DNA of 64,000 nt from positions 140,857,135-140,921,134 of the forward strand of contig NC_133650.1 of the NCBI RefSeq assembly GCF_009905375.1, read 5' to 3'. A model generated the notes under the pieces. The model was not told the DNA's origin. It ran no database searches and was given only the letters and a program-made list of their open reading frames with translations. Of this stretch, positions 11,279 through 23,625 are shown one piece after another. The position numbers and the translations under genes are program-made. Each line of letters begins with the position of its first letter. The stretch's first letter is position 1. Source of the stretch: Apium graveolens. Its lineage: Eukaryota > Streptophyta > Magnoliopsida > Apiales > Apiaceae.

Positions 11279-12954
11279 CTTGAATAATTATACTTTAAAA
11301 GAATATTTGAAATAATATTCATCAACTAATTTATGTTTAAGTAATTTAAAGTAATCTTTAATAATTAATCGAGTTTGAAATAAATAATCGTTGGAGAATA
11401 ATTCTCTAATATTAAATGAATAAATGAAATAATACCAATTATTCGAGTAATTAAATATAGTTGAGGGAATACGATCTTTGGAAATCGTTTTAATAAAAGT
11501 CCGAGGTATTTAAAATTTCGCAAGTGAACATCAAGTCCCTTGGAATAAAACAAGTACAGACTTTAATCATCAAAAATATCTCCGGAATACTTCCGGGGTT
11601 TTAAATAATATATACCGACCCACTCTCGGTCTACAATATATATGCCACGCTACTTGCCAGCATTTAACATTCTCAAATATAACTCCTCCGGAATACTTCC
11701 TGGTTTTTTTTATAAACTTACACCGACAGACTCTCGGTCTAAATATAACATTTCAAACTCGGTATGAACATATACCAAAAATTATCAACAATTGAGTAAT
11801 ATAATATATCTCAAACTTTATAAAATTATTTAAAGTAATCTCATGCATATATCACGGTTTTGGAAAACATTCACAACACAACAGTTCTTAAAAGGTAGGG
11901 TTTGAAAATTTGCTTGGAGTCCAAAATTCATTTTCTGACTTGCTCTCGTCCCGGGTTTTCTAATCAACAAATATCATAATCTTAATCAGTATTCCTAATC
12001 CCATCACCGACTTATATTTTTAATAAGTTCAATACTTCATAATTTTCAATATTCGGCCGACTCGAAATAAGTATCGATCCTTGGTCGAAACGGACGGTCA
12101 AAGTGGTCTTCTAGAGTTGACTTTACCGAATGTTACTATTACGCGACTCACACTCTAATATTTTTAATAAATTATAAAATTAATATTTTAATACAAAACC
12201 ACCTCGAAGAGCTTCTTTAGTGCTTTCAATATTTATCATAAAAGTTGCATTTTGATAAAATGAATTTAATTAGGTGAAAAGCATTTCAAAAGTTCGGTCA
12301 ATTACAGAGTTTTACTATTCAAACCGCTTTCACTAAAATGTTGATATCTTTTAAACCGTTAACTCAATTGATGCACCATTTTCGTGTGCGCAATCTAGAA
12401 AAAATTTTGAACACATCATTTGAAAATAGTTTTATGGTAACAGGGGTGAAAATCCCGAAGTGGCAGTTTCCTAACAGGGGGTTGTTTTTGACGTTCGTAC
12501 TCCACGCGACCTCGGCTCCAACATTTTTATAAAATTGAAAAATAAACAATTTTACTTGAAATTTTTATGGAAATTAATAAACTATATTTATTACTCTCTG
12601 TAAAAATTTCATTATTTTTAAATATTTTTAAGTCGATCAATTATATTTACAAAGTTCATAATTTGTAGCAGTTTTGTCGCGTAAATCCCTTTTACTAAAA
12701 CGGTCATAACTTTTTATCCGTAAATTGAAATCAGGTGATTCAAGCGCCTAAACGATCCTCATAAAATTTTATTTCATAATCAAGTCTCACTTTTTAATAA
12801 ACTACAGTTTATAGATTCGGGAACTTCTGCAGAAATTTAAGTTGAGTTTTGTTCATTTTAACGAGGTTACGATTATGATATGAGTTTTGTTTATGTTTTA
12901 AATCATTATACCACCATCAACAATCATCAAATAATTATTTAAACACTAACTCCT

Positions 12955-12990
12955 CTCAAGAACATCATGTTCGAACATCATGTTCTTGAG
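12955..12990. repeat. 36-bp near-perfect palindrome
   Basis: Two 11-base arms, CTCAAGAACAT and ATGTTCTTGAG, flank the perfect 12-base palindrome ATGTTCGAACAT, with one C on each side of the core. The only mismatch is C opposite C. Confidence 0.9.
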
Positions 12991-13065
12991 GAAACTATCA
13001 TCAACCTTAAAACTAATTAACTAAACATCAAGATAATATAAAATCAATCATCAAAACCATACTTA

Positions 13066-13175
13066 TATCCAAGATCCTTACTTTTCTTGAAACTTAAGAC
13101 TTAAACAAAGTTTGGATGAAGTTTTATACCATTCTTGGTATCCAAGATCCTTACTTTTCTTGAAACTTAAGACTT
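13066..13175. repeat. 37-bp direct duplication
   Basis: The 37 bases at 13066-13102 recur at 13139-13175 without a visible difference, 73 bases apart. This looks like a local duplication in the non-coding remnant. Confidence 0.9.
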
Positions 13176-14040
13176 TTATGCTTAAGGATCCTAAATCATG
13201 CCATGAAAATTAAGAATACAAAAGAGATTTTCAGAGTTACTATTCACCACCAATTTTGAGAAAGTATTTTACTATGCTAATTCAATGGCCATAAAATTTT
13301 GAACGTACCTTGTACATGATATGAGGAAGTCGTGGTTAAAATTTGGTGATTTTTGAATGAGTTGAACATGAGATATGAATTTGTCTTCCCATGGTGTTCT
13401 TGGAAATCAACATTGGGTTTTTGGAGAGAGAGAGTTTGTTGCTTCTTGAATGCTTCTCTTGAAAGATTTTTGAAGATATGATTTGTATATATTCTAGTAT
13501 GTAACCAAGGACTATAAAATCCTTGCATATCTTAGCTAGCTTTCTAGGTTTACAAGCTAACCTATCTAGTTTAGATTCTAGGTTTACTATTCTAGCCTTT
13601 AGGTTATCATGCTTCTTAGTTTAGGTTACTATTTAATAATTTAACCATGGTTAGTTTCTTACCATGGTTAGTTAGTTTAGTTAGCTTGGTTCGATATGTT
13701 TATTTATTCATTTACACGTTCGCTTGGTCACTTATTCGTTTTCGTAATAAATTCTCGTAAACGATTCGCGGTGTAAATCCTTTCTTATACATTCTTTATA
13801 TTTTGAAGTATCGTTCTTGGATTTGAATTTATAGGATTTTACATTTGTAATTATATTGTGATTATCGTAATCCATGATGGTTCATATATACGGTCATTTT
13901 TTCGTTTTCTTCGAAAACTAATAGCGTTTACATACCAAATTATAAACTCGTATATGGTGTGCTCACAAAAGTTTTTATTAAACCACAAGGTTACTATTCA
14001 TAAAGATCTTTTACCGATGTCAAAAATTCGGGTTTTTAGA

Positions 14041-14640
14041 GTAGCTCTTAGCCCATAAGGCTCCACCTGATGCTACGTCGAGCATGGGTCTAAACTGTGC
14101 TCCCAAACCATTGTAAAAGCAATTGATAATCATCCAGTCAGGCATCTCATGATGAAGATACTTCCTAAGCATCTCCTCATAACGCTCCCAAGCTTCACTT
14201 AGAGATTCTCCCAATTGTTGCGCAAATTGAGTAAGAGCATTCCTGATTGTAGCTGTCTTCTCCATAGGGAAGAATTTAGTTAGAAATTTCTGAGCAAGAT
14301 CTTCCCAGGTAGTGATGTAACCTGCTGGTAGAGAATGCAACCAGCACTTAGCTTAATCCCTAAGAGAGAATGGGAACAATATCAGTTTCACCGCATCCTC
14401 AGACACACCATTGAGCCTGAAGGTGTCGCAGATCTCTATGAAATCCCTAATATGCATATATGGATCTTCCGTGGGAGAACCCCCAAACTGGACTGAATTC
14501 TGTACCCATTGAATTAGGCTAGGCTTGATCTCAAAGGTATTAGTTGCGATAGCTGGCCTGACAATGCTAGACTGAATGTCATTGATTTTCGGTTGAGAAT
14601 AATCAAATAAAGGTTTCGGATCTGCTGCTGGTTCTCCCAT
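14041..14640 (-). pseudogene. Athila-type gag, N-terminal fragment
   Basis: The frame starts at MGEPAADPKP (ATG at 14640) and runs through NSVQFGGSPTEDPYMHIRDFIEICDTF, part of the Athila gag signature, to LFPFSLRD. A TAA stop at 14355-14353 follows. The same frame then continues with LHSLPAGYITTWEDLAQKFLTKFFP and ALTQFAQQLGESLSEAWERYEEML, typical of retrotransposon capsid regions. Homology ends near base 14041, after LDVASGGALWAKSY, so knuckles, protease and pol are missing. One stop plus the truncation make it a dead fragment. Confidence 0.88.
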
Positions 14641-14760
14641 TGCAATAAAAACTAGAGTACTTGAAACACACGACTAAAGTAATCTTGTGAGAAAATAATT
14701 CGAGTCAGTGAACTTTAACGACCACTGTTGACAAGCACATAAACTATATTTAACACCGAG

Positions 14761-14778
14761 TCCTTGGCAGCGGTGCCA
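14761..14778 (-). promoter_or_regulatory. Athila-type primer-binding site
   Basis: Minus-strand TGGCACCGCTGCCAAGGA lies a few bases after the LTR end CCCTAACA. The TTTTTGGC(A/G)CCG type is usual for Athila elements. I did not assign the tRNA. Confidence 0.8.
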
Positions 14779-14784
14779 AAAACT

Positions 14785-16280
14785 TGTTAGGGCGAAAACA
14801 CGCTCTAAAATTACACGCAAGTATACGCATTCGCAAGTAGTATAGGATATAAATCAGATTCGTACCCACAGAGACTCCTTTTAGTTAATTTAAGATTATG
14901 CACTATGCAACAATGGTATGGCTATCGCTCAATGCTAAAACAATAACAAGTTTAGATGTTTATAACTAAGATTAAACTAACATGCAATTAACTAAGAATA
15001 AAAGTGATTGAATTAACTATATGAGACAAACATGAGATTCTAACTTCATTACTACTTCATTCAAAATCATTGTTCTTAACCTTAGCACGCAATGGTGATG
15101 ACAACTAATCAGATAATATGAAACTATTAAAGCCCAACTTTCGGTAAACGAATACCCTACTACCAGACATCCATAACAAAAGATAAAAGCTGAATAGTCA
15201 CCAATTATGTTGAGACCCTATAGTCTATAGAATTTGACAACATAAAGGTTTAATGAACAAGTTATCTATCGTGATTACATAGGGCAAGTACGATGGTTAA
15301 GATTACCTACGAATAATGCATAATAAATTTATGAACCTATGCTAGCAAGGCAATTTCTAAATCTCTATATTGATTGTCGCTTCAATAGAGAGTAACACGC
15401 TATCTTATATGTTAGCTACGCACATAAGACGAATAAGCACAACCAATACTAGGAGATCATACAATCACCACACACTTAAGTATCAAAACAATTAACTATA
15501 GAAATCCATAAGTAAATCCGTTAGAACCCCACGATAAAGATTAGTTCATAACCGAACTCATCGTCACTATGGGTTCTAATGAAAGCATGGTAAATAAACT
15601 AAAATAAACTAGGTATGAAATAACTGAATAATAATAATAAAGTACGTTAACAGGAGTATTAGGCTCAAACAACAAAGAAAACAAGCATCCAAGATTATAA
15701 CTTAAGCAAATAATCACAAGTAAAAACAAGATCTTTTTCTCCTTCGTTGTATTGTGCTATTAGGTTTTCTTCCTGCTATCTCCTTGCTCTCATCTCGTTA
15801 TTAAAATGAATTATTTAGGGTATATATAGGTTTCAGGACGATCATGGGCTTCAAAATCTTCAAAATAAAGTCAAAACAGGAATCTGGCTGAACGGACCCG
15901 TGCGACTGTGCGGGCGCACGCTGTTTCTGGAGGTCTGGCACGGCCGCCCCGCCTTACGCATGGTCCCTCCGTGCTACTGATTTTTTTACTCCAATTTCTT
16001 GTTTTGCTTGTAAGTTGAGTTCCGCCTATCAGAATTCGATGATCCAATAGTCCATGCAAAGCTCTCGAAATGCTCTACAACTTGGACATGTACTTGGCTT
16101 TGGAACCCGACCTTCTTTCAGTATATTTCCTTGAAAAGCTCATTTAATCATCCAACTAACGCCTGAAATGCAAAAACATAAAAGCACATAAAAAATACCA
16201 ATAAATTGAGTCCAACACACCAACATAAGCCTGTAATGAAGCGTTCCAAGTAGATATAAAATCCACTTACCAATAGTACA
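14785..16280 (-). repeat. Athila-type 5' LTR (about 1.5 kb)
   Basis: The inner end, TGTTAGGGCG at 14785, is firm because the primer-binding site adjoins it. The outer end is placed at GTACA (16280), where minus-strand text starts TGTACTATTGG, giving TG...CA ends. That end rests on sequence style and on copia gag text resuming just beyond. A GC-rich block at about 15890-15985 is set in AT-rich surroundings. Confidence 0.65.
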
Positions 16281-16860
16281 TCTCATAATTGTGATAAGCA
16301 TGCTTATAAGGACAATGGTAGATCAAAGACTGTGAGCCCTCCTAAAGCTAGGAAAGTGGCACCTGTCATAAAGCCCAAGAGCAAGTCTATTGGTGCCTCT
16401 GAAAGTGACAAAGAATCAATCAAAGATAAAGCAAAAAATGTTAAACCTATTATGTCAAGAAAAATGTTTAAAATGCATATGCTTCTAAGTCCCCTGGACC
16501 CAACTTAGTTTGGGTACCAAAGAAAGCTTAATCCCTTTTATTTTCAGGGCATTAAGAAAAAGAATGTCAAGTGGATTTTGGACAGTGAATGTTCATGGCA
16601 TATGACTAGAGATAGAGCCTGCTATCAAAGGTGGTTAAGAAAGCTAGCCCGGTGGTTACTTTTGGACATGACATCAAAGGTTATACAATGGGATATGGTT
16701 GTTTGGAAATTGGTAATATCATCATTGATGAAATCTCTCTGGTTGAAGGTTGTATGCATAATCTCCTCAGTATCAGTCAATTCTGTGACAAAGGACGTGA
16801 AGTTTTTTTAAGAAAGAAAAGTGTTTTATCTCTAATAAGAAAAATCAGAAGTATACTTTA
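16281..16860 (+). pseudogene. C1 gag C-terminus and protease remnant
   Basis: Lys/Ser-rich gag tail text (PPKARKVAPV, SESDKESIKDKAKN) leads into the protease signature WILDSECSWHMT at about 16570-16605. The copia protease motif is normally DSGCS, so the catalytic-loop Gly is replaced by Glu. The reading then slips between two frames near 16650, where the segment ending in a glycine-rich GHDIKGYTMGYG continues. Intact copia elements encode this as part of one polyprotein. Confidence 0.8.
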
Positions 16861-18160
16861 AATGGAGTGAGAAAGGGTGATTTCTTCATACCCGACTGGA
16901 ATTCCGCTGAAGATGGTCATGTGATGTGTTTCTATAGTAAAGCTTCTCCAAAAGAAAGTTGGTTATGAAATAAGAAGCTTTCTCACCTAAACTTCAAGAC
17001 CATGAATTATTTGGTTAAGAGGGAATTTGCGAGAGGTCTGCCCGAGATGGAATTCAGTCCTGATGGACTCTATGAAGCATGTGAAAAAGGAAAGTCAAAG
17101 AGATCATGATACAAGAAGAAGACAATGAACGATACCACTGAACCATCACAACTTCTTTATATGTACTTGTTTGGACCATTCAACATCATGTCTATGTCTA
17201 GAAATAAATACGGCTTAGTGATTGTTGATGACTGTTCCAGATACATGTGGATAATATTCATACATTCAAAGGATGAAGTAACTGATATGATTATTGATCA
17301 CATCAATAAAATTAAGTTAGAAGCTAGAGTGCATGTTCGTATAATAAGATCAAATAATGGAACAGAATTCAGAAATGCCAAGTGGAATGATTTCTTTACC
17401 GAGAAAGGCATCTCAAGACAGTTTTCAGCACCAAGAACACCATAACAGAATGAAGTGGTTGAGAGGAAGAATCAAACATTGGTTGAAGCTGCAAAGACTA
17501 TGCTTAATGAATCCAATCTTCCTACCTACTTCTGGGCTGAAGCAGTTAACATTGCATGCTATACTCAAAATAGAAACCTGATTAACAAGATGTACGAGAA
17601 GACCCCTTATGAGTTAATGGCCAACAAGAAACCATCAGTGAAATATTTTTACATGTTTGGAGGAAAGTGCTTTATGCTTAAGGATGATGAGCATCTTGGT
17701 AAGTTTGATGCTAAAGATGAAGAAGTTATATTTCTAAGCTATTTTTTGGAGTCAAAAGCTTACCGAGTATATTTGACCAATGATCGAAAGGTTGTTGAGA
17801 GCCTAAATGTAACGTTTGATGATTCCACGCTCTCAAGTATTCAGAAGGAAGATAGTTATAATAATCTTGATGTAGAAGATCTTTCTGATGATGAAGATGA
17901 ACATGAGCGTGTTCCAGACAATAATGATAATGGAAATGATCCTGATAATGATCATAATTCAGATTCAGATTCTGATGATCCAGATGATAGTGGGGACAAT
18001 GGAAATGCAGAAGAGCAGAGTCAAACTATTTCTGAAACAAGTCCTCAAGTGTCAGATTCTGGAGATCAATCCGGCAACAACTCAGGGCGAGTAGAACAAG
18101 AAGCAGAACTAGGATCCCCTAGTCAGAATGATCAGAATGAAGAACATGCTTATTCATCAA
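16861..18160 (+). pseudogene. C1 integrase remnant with acidic linker
   Basis: The pre-integrase zinc region (KLSHLNFKTMN, CEKGK near 17080) precedes the core in the frame starting at 17125. Where copia integrases have DLFGP this copy reads MYLFGPFN, and RSDNGTEF is RSNNGTEF, so both catalytic Asp residues appear lost; VVERKNQTL keeps the Glu. A TAA at 17443-17445 splits the core. The frame then runs through YFWAEAVNIACYTQNR and on into an Asp/Asn/Ser-rich linker (about 17880-18110). An active integrase is excluded. Confidence 0.88.
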
Positions 18161-19852
18161 GATCTAGTTTTTCTAAAGCAATCAGGTGGAATAAATCTCA
18201 TACTCCTGATTTAATCATTGGAAATGCAGAGGCAACAATTTGGAATAGAAGAGCTACATCAAATGAATATCTATATTCTTGGTTTTTATCTCAAATTGAA
18301 CCAAATAAAGTAGACGAAGCTCTTGGAGATCCATATTGGGTGATGGCTATGCAAGAGGAACTCAATCAGTTTGAAACACGGAAAGTATGAAAGCTTGTAC
18401 CTAGGCTTAAAGATAAATATATGATTGGAACCAAGTGGGTTTTCTGAAACAAGCTTGATTAAGATGGAATTGTTACAAGGAACAAGGCAAAACTGGTTGC
18501 TAAGGGATATTCTCAAAAGAAGGGATTGACTACGATGAAACCTTCGCACCAATTGCTAGACTTGAAGCTATCAGGATGTTTTTAGCATTTGCAATATATT
18601 CAAATTTCAAAGTATATCAGATAGATTTAAAAAGTGATTTTATGAATGGTTAGCTTGTAGAAGAGGTCTTTGTGGAGCAACCCCCTGGCTTCATAGATCC
18701 CGAGTTGGCAAATTTTGTGTATTTAATCTTCAAGGCTCTTTATAGTCTTAAGCAAGCACCAAGAACATGGTATGACACTCTCTCATAATTTCTTCTTGAA
18801 AATGGTTTCACGAAAGGTGTCATAGATAAGACTCTATTTTATACAAAGCATAAAAATGATATTATACTTGTGCAAGTCTATATTAACAACATTATATTTG
18901 GATCTACGAATAATGCACTTTGTGCAAGGTTTTCTAAGCTTATGCATAGTAGATATATGAGATCAGTATGATGGGTGGGTTAAATTTCTTCCTTGGACTT
19001 CAAGTAAATCAGAAGCCAGGTGGTATATTCATTTTTCAAACAAAGTAAATCAAAGATCTTCTGAAGAAATATAAGTTAGAAAATTCAATACCTGCAAAGA
19101 CTCAGATGGCAACTGCCATAAAACTTGATCAAGACAAGTCTGGTAAGGAGGTGGATATCACTGACTACCGAGGCATGATTGGATTACTTCTCTACCTGAC
19201 TAGTAGTTATCCAGTTATTATATTTATAACATGCATGTGTGCACGGTTCCAAGCTGATCTGAAGGAATCATATCAGATAGTCGTCAAAAGAATTTTTCAG
19301 ATATTTGAAGGGTACACCTAATCTAGGTATCTGGTGTCCTAAAGATACGGGTTTTGATCTCATCGGCTACACATATTATTATTATGTTGGTTATAAGATT
19401 GATCGGAAGAGTACTTCAGGAAGCTGTCAGTTTCTTGGAAAAATATTGGTATCCTGGTTTAGCAAAAATTAGCATTTAGTTTCTACATCTACTACTGAAG
19501 CTGAATACATTTCTGCTGGCTGCTGCTGTTCTCAACTTCTTTGGATGAGATATCAACTTCGAGACTATGAACTTGACTTGAAGAATATTCCTATCCAATA
19601 TGATAACTCAAGTGTCATAGAAATCTCAAATAATCTTGTTCAATACTCTAGGACCAAACATATTGATACAAGGTATCATTATACAAGAGAGCCTATAATG
19701 AATGGTATTGTGGAACTTCATTATGTTTCATTACGTAATTTCATTATATTCCCACAACTGATCAAATTACAGATATTTTCACGAAGCCACTTGATGAAGC
19801 CACCTTCAATAAGTTGGTTAGTGAACTTGACATGTTGAATTTGTGCAATTAA
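18161..19852 (+). pseudogene. C1 reverse transcriptase and RNase H remnant
   Basis: RT starts in the frame with DEALGDPYWVMAMQEELNQFE and is broken by TGA at 18388-18390 and many later stops and shifts. The RT active-site box, normally YVDD, reads YINN near 18885, so the metal-binding Asp residues are gone. RNase H fragments follow: TDYRGMIGLLLYLT near 19160, TEAEYISAGCC near 19500, YDNSSVIEISNN near 19600 and RTKHIDTRYHYTRE near 19650. Pol ends at the TAA near 19850 after DIFTKPLDEATFNKL. The arrangement is normal for copia; the protein is dead. Confidence 0.87.
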
Positions 19853-20299
19853 TTAGAAATCAACAAATACAATTTGGTACGGGAAAACTTTACAACCCCT
19901 ATAATGATGTGTTGAGGAGAATGTAAGTTTACATATATATATTGTCATTATATTTTTCCATGATTCGTAAACTTTTGAAGCTAACTGATTACCTTGCCTT
20001 ACATGTTATATGCTAGTTGGTAAGTAAGTTAGAGTTCTTGAAGCAATATATAAGTTGTTTGAATGCTTTCATGTTATATGATTTTTGTGATGCAAACACT
20101 TATGATAATGATATTTATTCTAGCACACACATATATCACTCATGCTATAACACTTATGATTAGAGATTACTATTTGAAGAACATCAATTTTCTCATCGTT
20201 AGGAAACAGACTAGATTATTTAGGAGAAGTATGGAGCATTGTCTACACCATGGTTTTGTCTTGTTGAGCTTAAAGTTTGTCATCCAATTTAATTAGCTT
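19853..20299 (+). other. C1 3' region and junction with C2
   Basis: AT-rich sequence after the pol stop, without a convincing ORF or polypurine tract. Near 20290 minus-strand coding text of C2 takes over, so the two copia elements lie tail to tail. The exact junction is not resolved. Confidence 0.5.
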
Positions 20300-21740
20300 T
20301 CTTTTCTTCTTTGGAGCACCATTCTCAGCATCAAGCTTATCTATTTCCATAGTACAATAGCCTCCACTGTCTTTACATTCAATTTGAAGACAAATAGAGT
20401 CTCATCACTTTCATCAGTATATGAATCATCAACAATATGACTTCTTCCTGCCCTCTCTTTCTTTTTTTTTCTCAGCAAGTGTCTGTCTTACTCTTTTGCC
20501 TTTGGGAATGTGTTTCTTAGATCAAGACACTCTCCTTCCTCCACCTTGTGTCTTTTTTTTTCTGTTGATGAATTTGAAACAACCCTTGATCCTGACTATC
20601 TACCAGACATCAATTATAGATGGTTATTGAGAATTTATAACTGATTCTTTTTAGGAAGAACCAGAGGTGGTTGAGTGTTTGAATTGCTATTTAGTAAGTG
20701 AGATACTTGAGTCAGTAACTGGATAAGTCGTGTCCTATTCTACAACATCAGGATTTGACAGTGAGTATTTGTGTGGCATCACCTTTTACAGGAATTGCCA
20801 CATTTGAATTGGGAGATCAACACTTATCTTTTCTCTTTGCTAGATCAGTCAAAGATTTAGATGTGATTTAAAAAATGGAGACTAATTCATCATTTTCAAA
20901 AGTGACATCAGGCAATAAATATGTTAAAATCAATTACAAAAATCTACTGTAGCCTATGACACTATCCTTGTCACCTAACCTAGATATCATGAATTGCAAT
21001 ATAGTATTCCCATACTCAAACACATGACTGAAAATTAAAGAATATCCCAATTGCAAGGAAACCAATGACAATGCATTAAAATTTGGTAGCTTATTCAGAA
21101 AGCAGCGACTGATGCAATTAAAGTAAAAGTTCCATTCTTTCTTGAGCTTAGTCCTGGATAGCTCTCTTGCCTTGGTGAATTTAGTACTATTACCAATATT
21201 CTTGGTGACATCAAACAAAGTAGCAGTAGGTGTCACAACAGCAGTTTTGTCACCCAATTCAGGAAGACCCAAAGCCTTTTCCATAACTCTAGCCGTGATT
21301 TCATATTCCTTGTCATCATGAGTAAAGAAGATGGTTCCTTTCATTGAATCAACGTGAACAATAGTCCAAATCTGTATTATCTATTTAAACCAAACTTTTG
21401 TAGGAGCAGTTAAAGCATAGCTTATGTGATTCTGAGCAAGAAAATCTTGAATCATATGAAAATCATAGTGAATATCATCATAAGACAATGGTGCTTTGAA
21501 GTTTTTTGTACCAAAATTATGATCATGAAGAATATACTTGGTAGAACCAAGTTTGGAGATAGAATCATATTTGACATTGATGAGAATTAGGGTTTCATAG
21601 AAATCAAGTGTGTAAGTTTTGAAGAGAGAGTAGAAGGTGAACAAGTTGTGTGTATTATTTGTATTGTGAATATGATTAGTATTTGGAAAACTGATATTAG
21701 TATAGTCATACAGTAATACAAATTGTACACATGGAAACAA
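20300..21740 (-). pseudogene. C2 extra ORF downstream of pol (SIRE-type, function unknown)
   Basis: The frame contains YDDIHYDFHMIQDFLAQNHISYALTAPTKVWFK, a TAG at about 21381, then MKGTIFFTHDDKEYEITARVMEKALGLPE and LFSHVFEYG-like text up to GYSRFL (stop at 20936-20934). Further fragments on the same strand (SHIVDDSYTDESDETLFVF near 20400) suggest it ran to about 20300. SIRE/Maximus copia elements carry an ORF in this place that has been called envelope-like. I see no clear signal peptide or membrane segment in the part that can be read, so I do not call it an envelope. It is strongly decayed. That it belongs to C2 follows from strand and order. Confidence 0.7.
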
Positions 21741-21989
21741 TTAATTGAATGAAAGTAATTATTAGACTAGATAACGTGTTCAAATATTTATTAGTGCACT
21801 GCTTTAAAGGAGTGGTAGTGTGTTACTGCGCCAATAAAATAGCATATACCATAACACATTATCTTGAATGACAAATGACTCTTAATTCGAGCATAAAAAT
21901 TTCTCCTAAATATAATGAATGAAATCAAGTATGAATTATGAAAAATAATGTTATACAATCACAAATTACTAACAATCAGTATTAGAACT

Positions 21990-22155
21990 GGTCAAGATTT
22001 GATTACCTCATCGGGATACAACTTGTCAGGATTTGTCTTACCTTGTCAGGATCTGATTGTCCTTGTCAGGATTTGACTATCCTTGGCATGATGTACTATG
22101 TCAGGATATGACTTACTTCATCAAGATCTGACTAGTCCAGTCAGGATTTGACTAG
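21990..22155. repeat. Degenerate ~21-bp repeat array (GTCAGGATTTGAC core)
   Basis: About nine copies of a GTCAGGATTTGAC-like core are spaced 16-23 bases apart between the RNase H remnant and the extra ORF. Related text recurs in C2 gag near 24345-24390 (see findings). Confidence 0.8.
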
Positions 22156-22179
22156 TCATTTCTTCTCATAACTGATCAT

Positions 22180-23625
22180 CCCTAGTTCATGTATGAGTTT
22201 AGAAAATATTACTTCCGGTAATGATTTTGTGAAGGTATCAACTACTTGTTGATCAGTGGGAACAAAATAAAGCTCACTTGTTCCTTCCATGACATGTTAT
22301 ATGATGAAATGATATATGATACTAATGTATTTTGTGAGAGATGTTAAACTGGATTTCCTGTCATAGCAATGACACTTTGATTGTCATGGTAAATAGGAAT
22401 TTCTGAATAAGTTAAACCATATTCCAAAAGCATATTTCTCATCCAAAGAATCTGAGCACAACAGTTGCCTGCAACAATATACTCAACTTCAGTTATAGAA
22501 GTAGAAATAAATTTCAGTTTATTGGTTTACCATGTAACAAGTCTTCCACCTAAATATTGACATCCACCTGAAGTTTTTCTCTATCAATTTTACATCTTGC
22601 AAAATCAGCATGTGAAAAACCTATCAGATTAAAATATAATTCTCTTGTATACCACAAACCAAGAGACTAAGTCCCCTTTCAAATATCTCAGAATTCTTTT
22701 AACAACCAAATGAGGTTCTCTAGGCTTTTCCTGAAATTCTGCACAAAAACAGGCTGCATACATAATATATGGCCTACTTGCAGTTAGATACAATAATGAA
22801 GCAAGCATACCTCTATAATCAGTTATATCAATCTCATTACCTTGATCAGGATCCAACTTGGTAGCTGTGGCCATAATGGTTGTTATTGTGGTACTTTATT
22901 GCATGTTGAACCTAGTCAATCGGTTCTTTGTATATTTAGATTGATTTATAAAGATACCCTCATCAGTCTGTGTAACTTGCAATCCTTGAAAGTAGCTTAA
23001 TTCTCCCATCATGCTCATTTGATACCTTGAATATATAACATTAGAAAATTTATTGCACAATTTGTTATTAGTAGACCCAAATATGATATCATCAACATAG
23101 ATTTGTACCAAAAGCAGATTTTTATCCTTATTAATATAAAATAAGGTTTTATCAGTTATACCTCTTTTGAAACCATTTTCAATCAGAAATTTGGAAAGGG
23201 TTTCATATCAGGCTCTTGGTACTTGTTTGAGTCCATACAATGTTTTTTGAAGTCTCTAGACATGATTGGGAAACTTTGATCAATGAATCTAGGTGGTTGC
23301 TCAACATACACTTTCTCTTCCAGTTTTCCATTCAGAAAAGCACTTTTACCATCCATCTAAAAGAATTTGAATTTCTTATGAGCAACAAAAGCTAAGAAAA
23401 TCCTAATAGCTTCCAGTCTTGCCACAGGAGCAAATATTTTATCATAGTCAATGTCGTCTTGTTGTGAATATCCCCTTGCAACAAGTCTAGTTTGTTCCTG
23501 ATTGTGCTATCTGAATCTGTCTTTTTTCTGAAAACCCATTTTGTGGCAACTACTGACTTATTCTTTGGTCTTGGCACAAGCTTCCATACTTCATTACTCT
23601 CAAATCCATTCAACTCTTCATGCAT
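22180..23625 (-). pseudogene. C2 reverse transcriptase and RNase H remnant
   Basis: RT begins with MHEELNGFESNEVWKLVPRPKNK and TKWVFRKK (about 23625-23515) and then shifts frame. The active-site segment VQIYVDDIIFGSTN (about 23110-23065) keeps YVDD. RNase H continues with DITDYRGMLASLLYLTASRP and RILRYLKG (about 22830-22680) and, in other frames, text such as EVEYIVAGNCCAQILWM and IYHDNQSVIAM towards 22370. At least four frame changes are needed to read through. It is a normal SIRE pol end in a non-functional copy. Confidence 0.87.

Larger units (their letters stand above)
10872..14040. other. Non-coding AT-rich stretch, probable old LTR remnant
   Basis: I find no supported gene here. The composition (A/T-rich with blocks such as ACCGACxxACTCTCGGTCT near 11613 and 11732) and phrases resembling Tekay-type LTR text suggest a decayed LTR or leader of another element into which T1 inserted. 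It contains a run of 11 G at 11066-11076 and the short repeats listed separately. Its two ends are T1 and a truncated Athila gag. Confidence 0.5.
14041..16280 (-). mobile_element. Athila-type Ty3/gypsy fragment
   Basis: On the minus strand an LTR (16280-14785) is followed by a primer-binding site and the start of gag, which is cut off at 14041. The GGCACCGCTGCC primer-site type and the gag text (ITTWEDLAQKFLTKFFP) are characteristic of the Athila lineage. Only the 5' end of the element remains. The left junction at about 14041 is an abrupt truncation with no LTR. Confidence 0.85.
16281..20290 (+). mobile_element. Ty1/copia element C1, SIRE-type, decayed
   Basis: Remnants of gag, protease, integrase, RT and RNase H appear in copia order on the plus strand. 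No LTR, primer-binding site or polypurine tract of its own is recognisable. Its gag 5' part is interrupted by the Athila-type insertion at 16280. Many stops and frameshifts, plus loss of active-site residues in protease, integrase and RT, show long decay. Confidence 0.85.

Noticed and set aside
10872..14040. Possible host gene between T1 and the Athila fragment
   Set aside because: Only ORFs of about 60-85 codons without domain signals; composition and phrases fit a decayed LTR.
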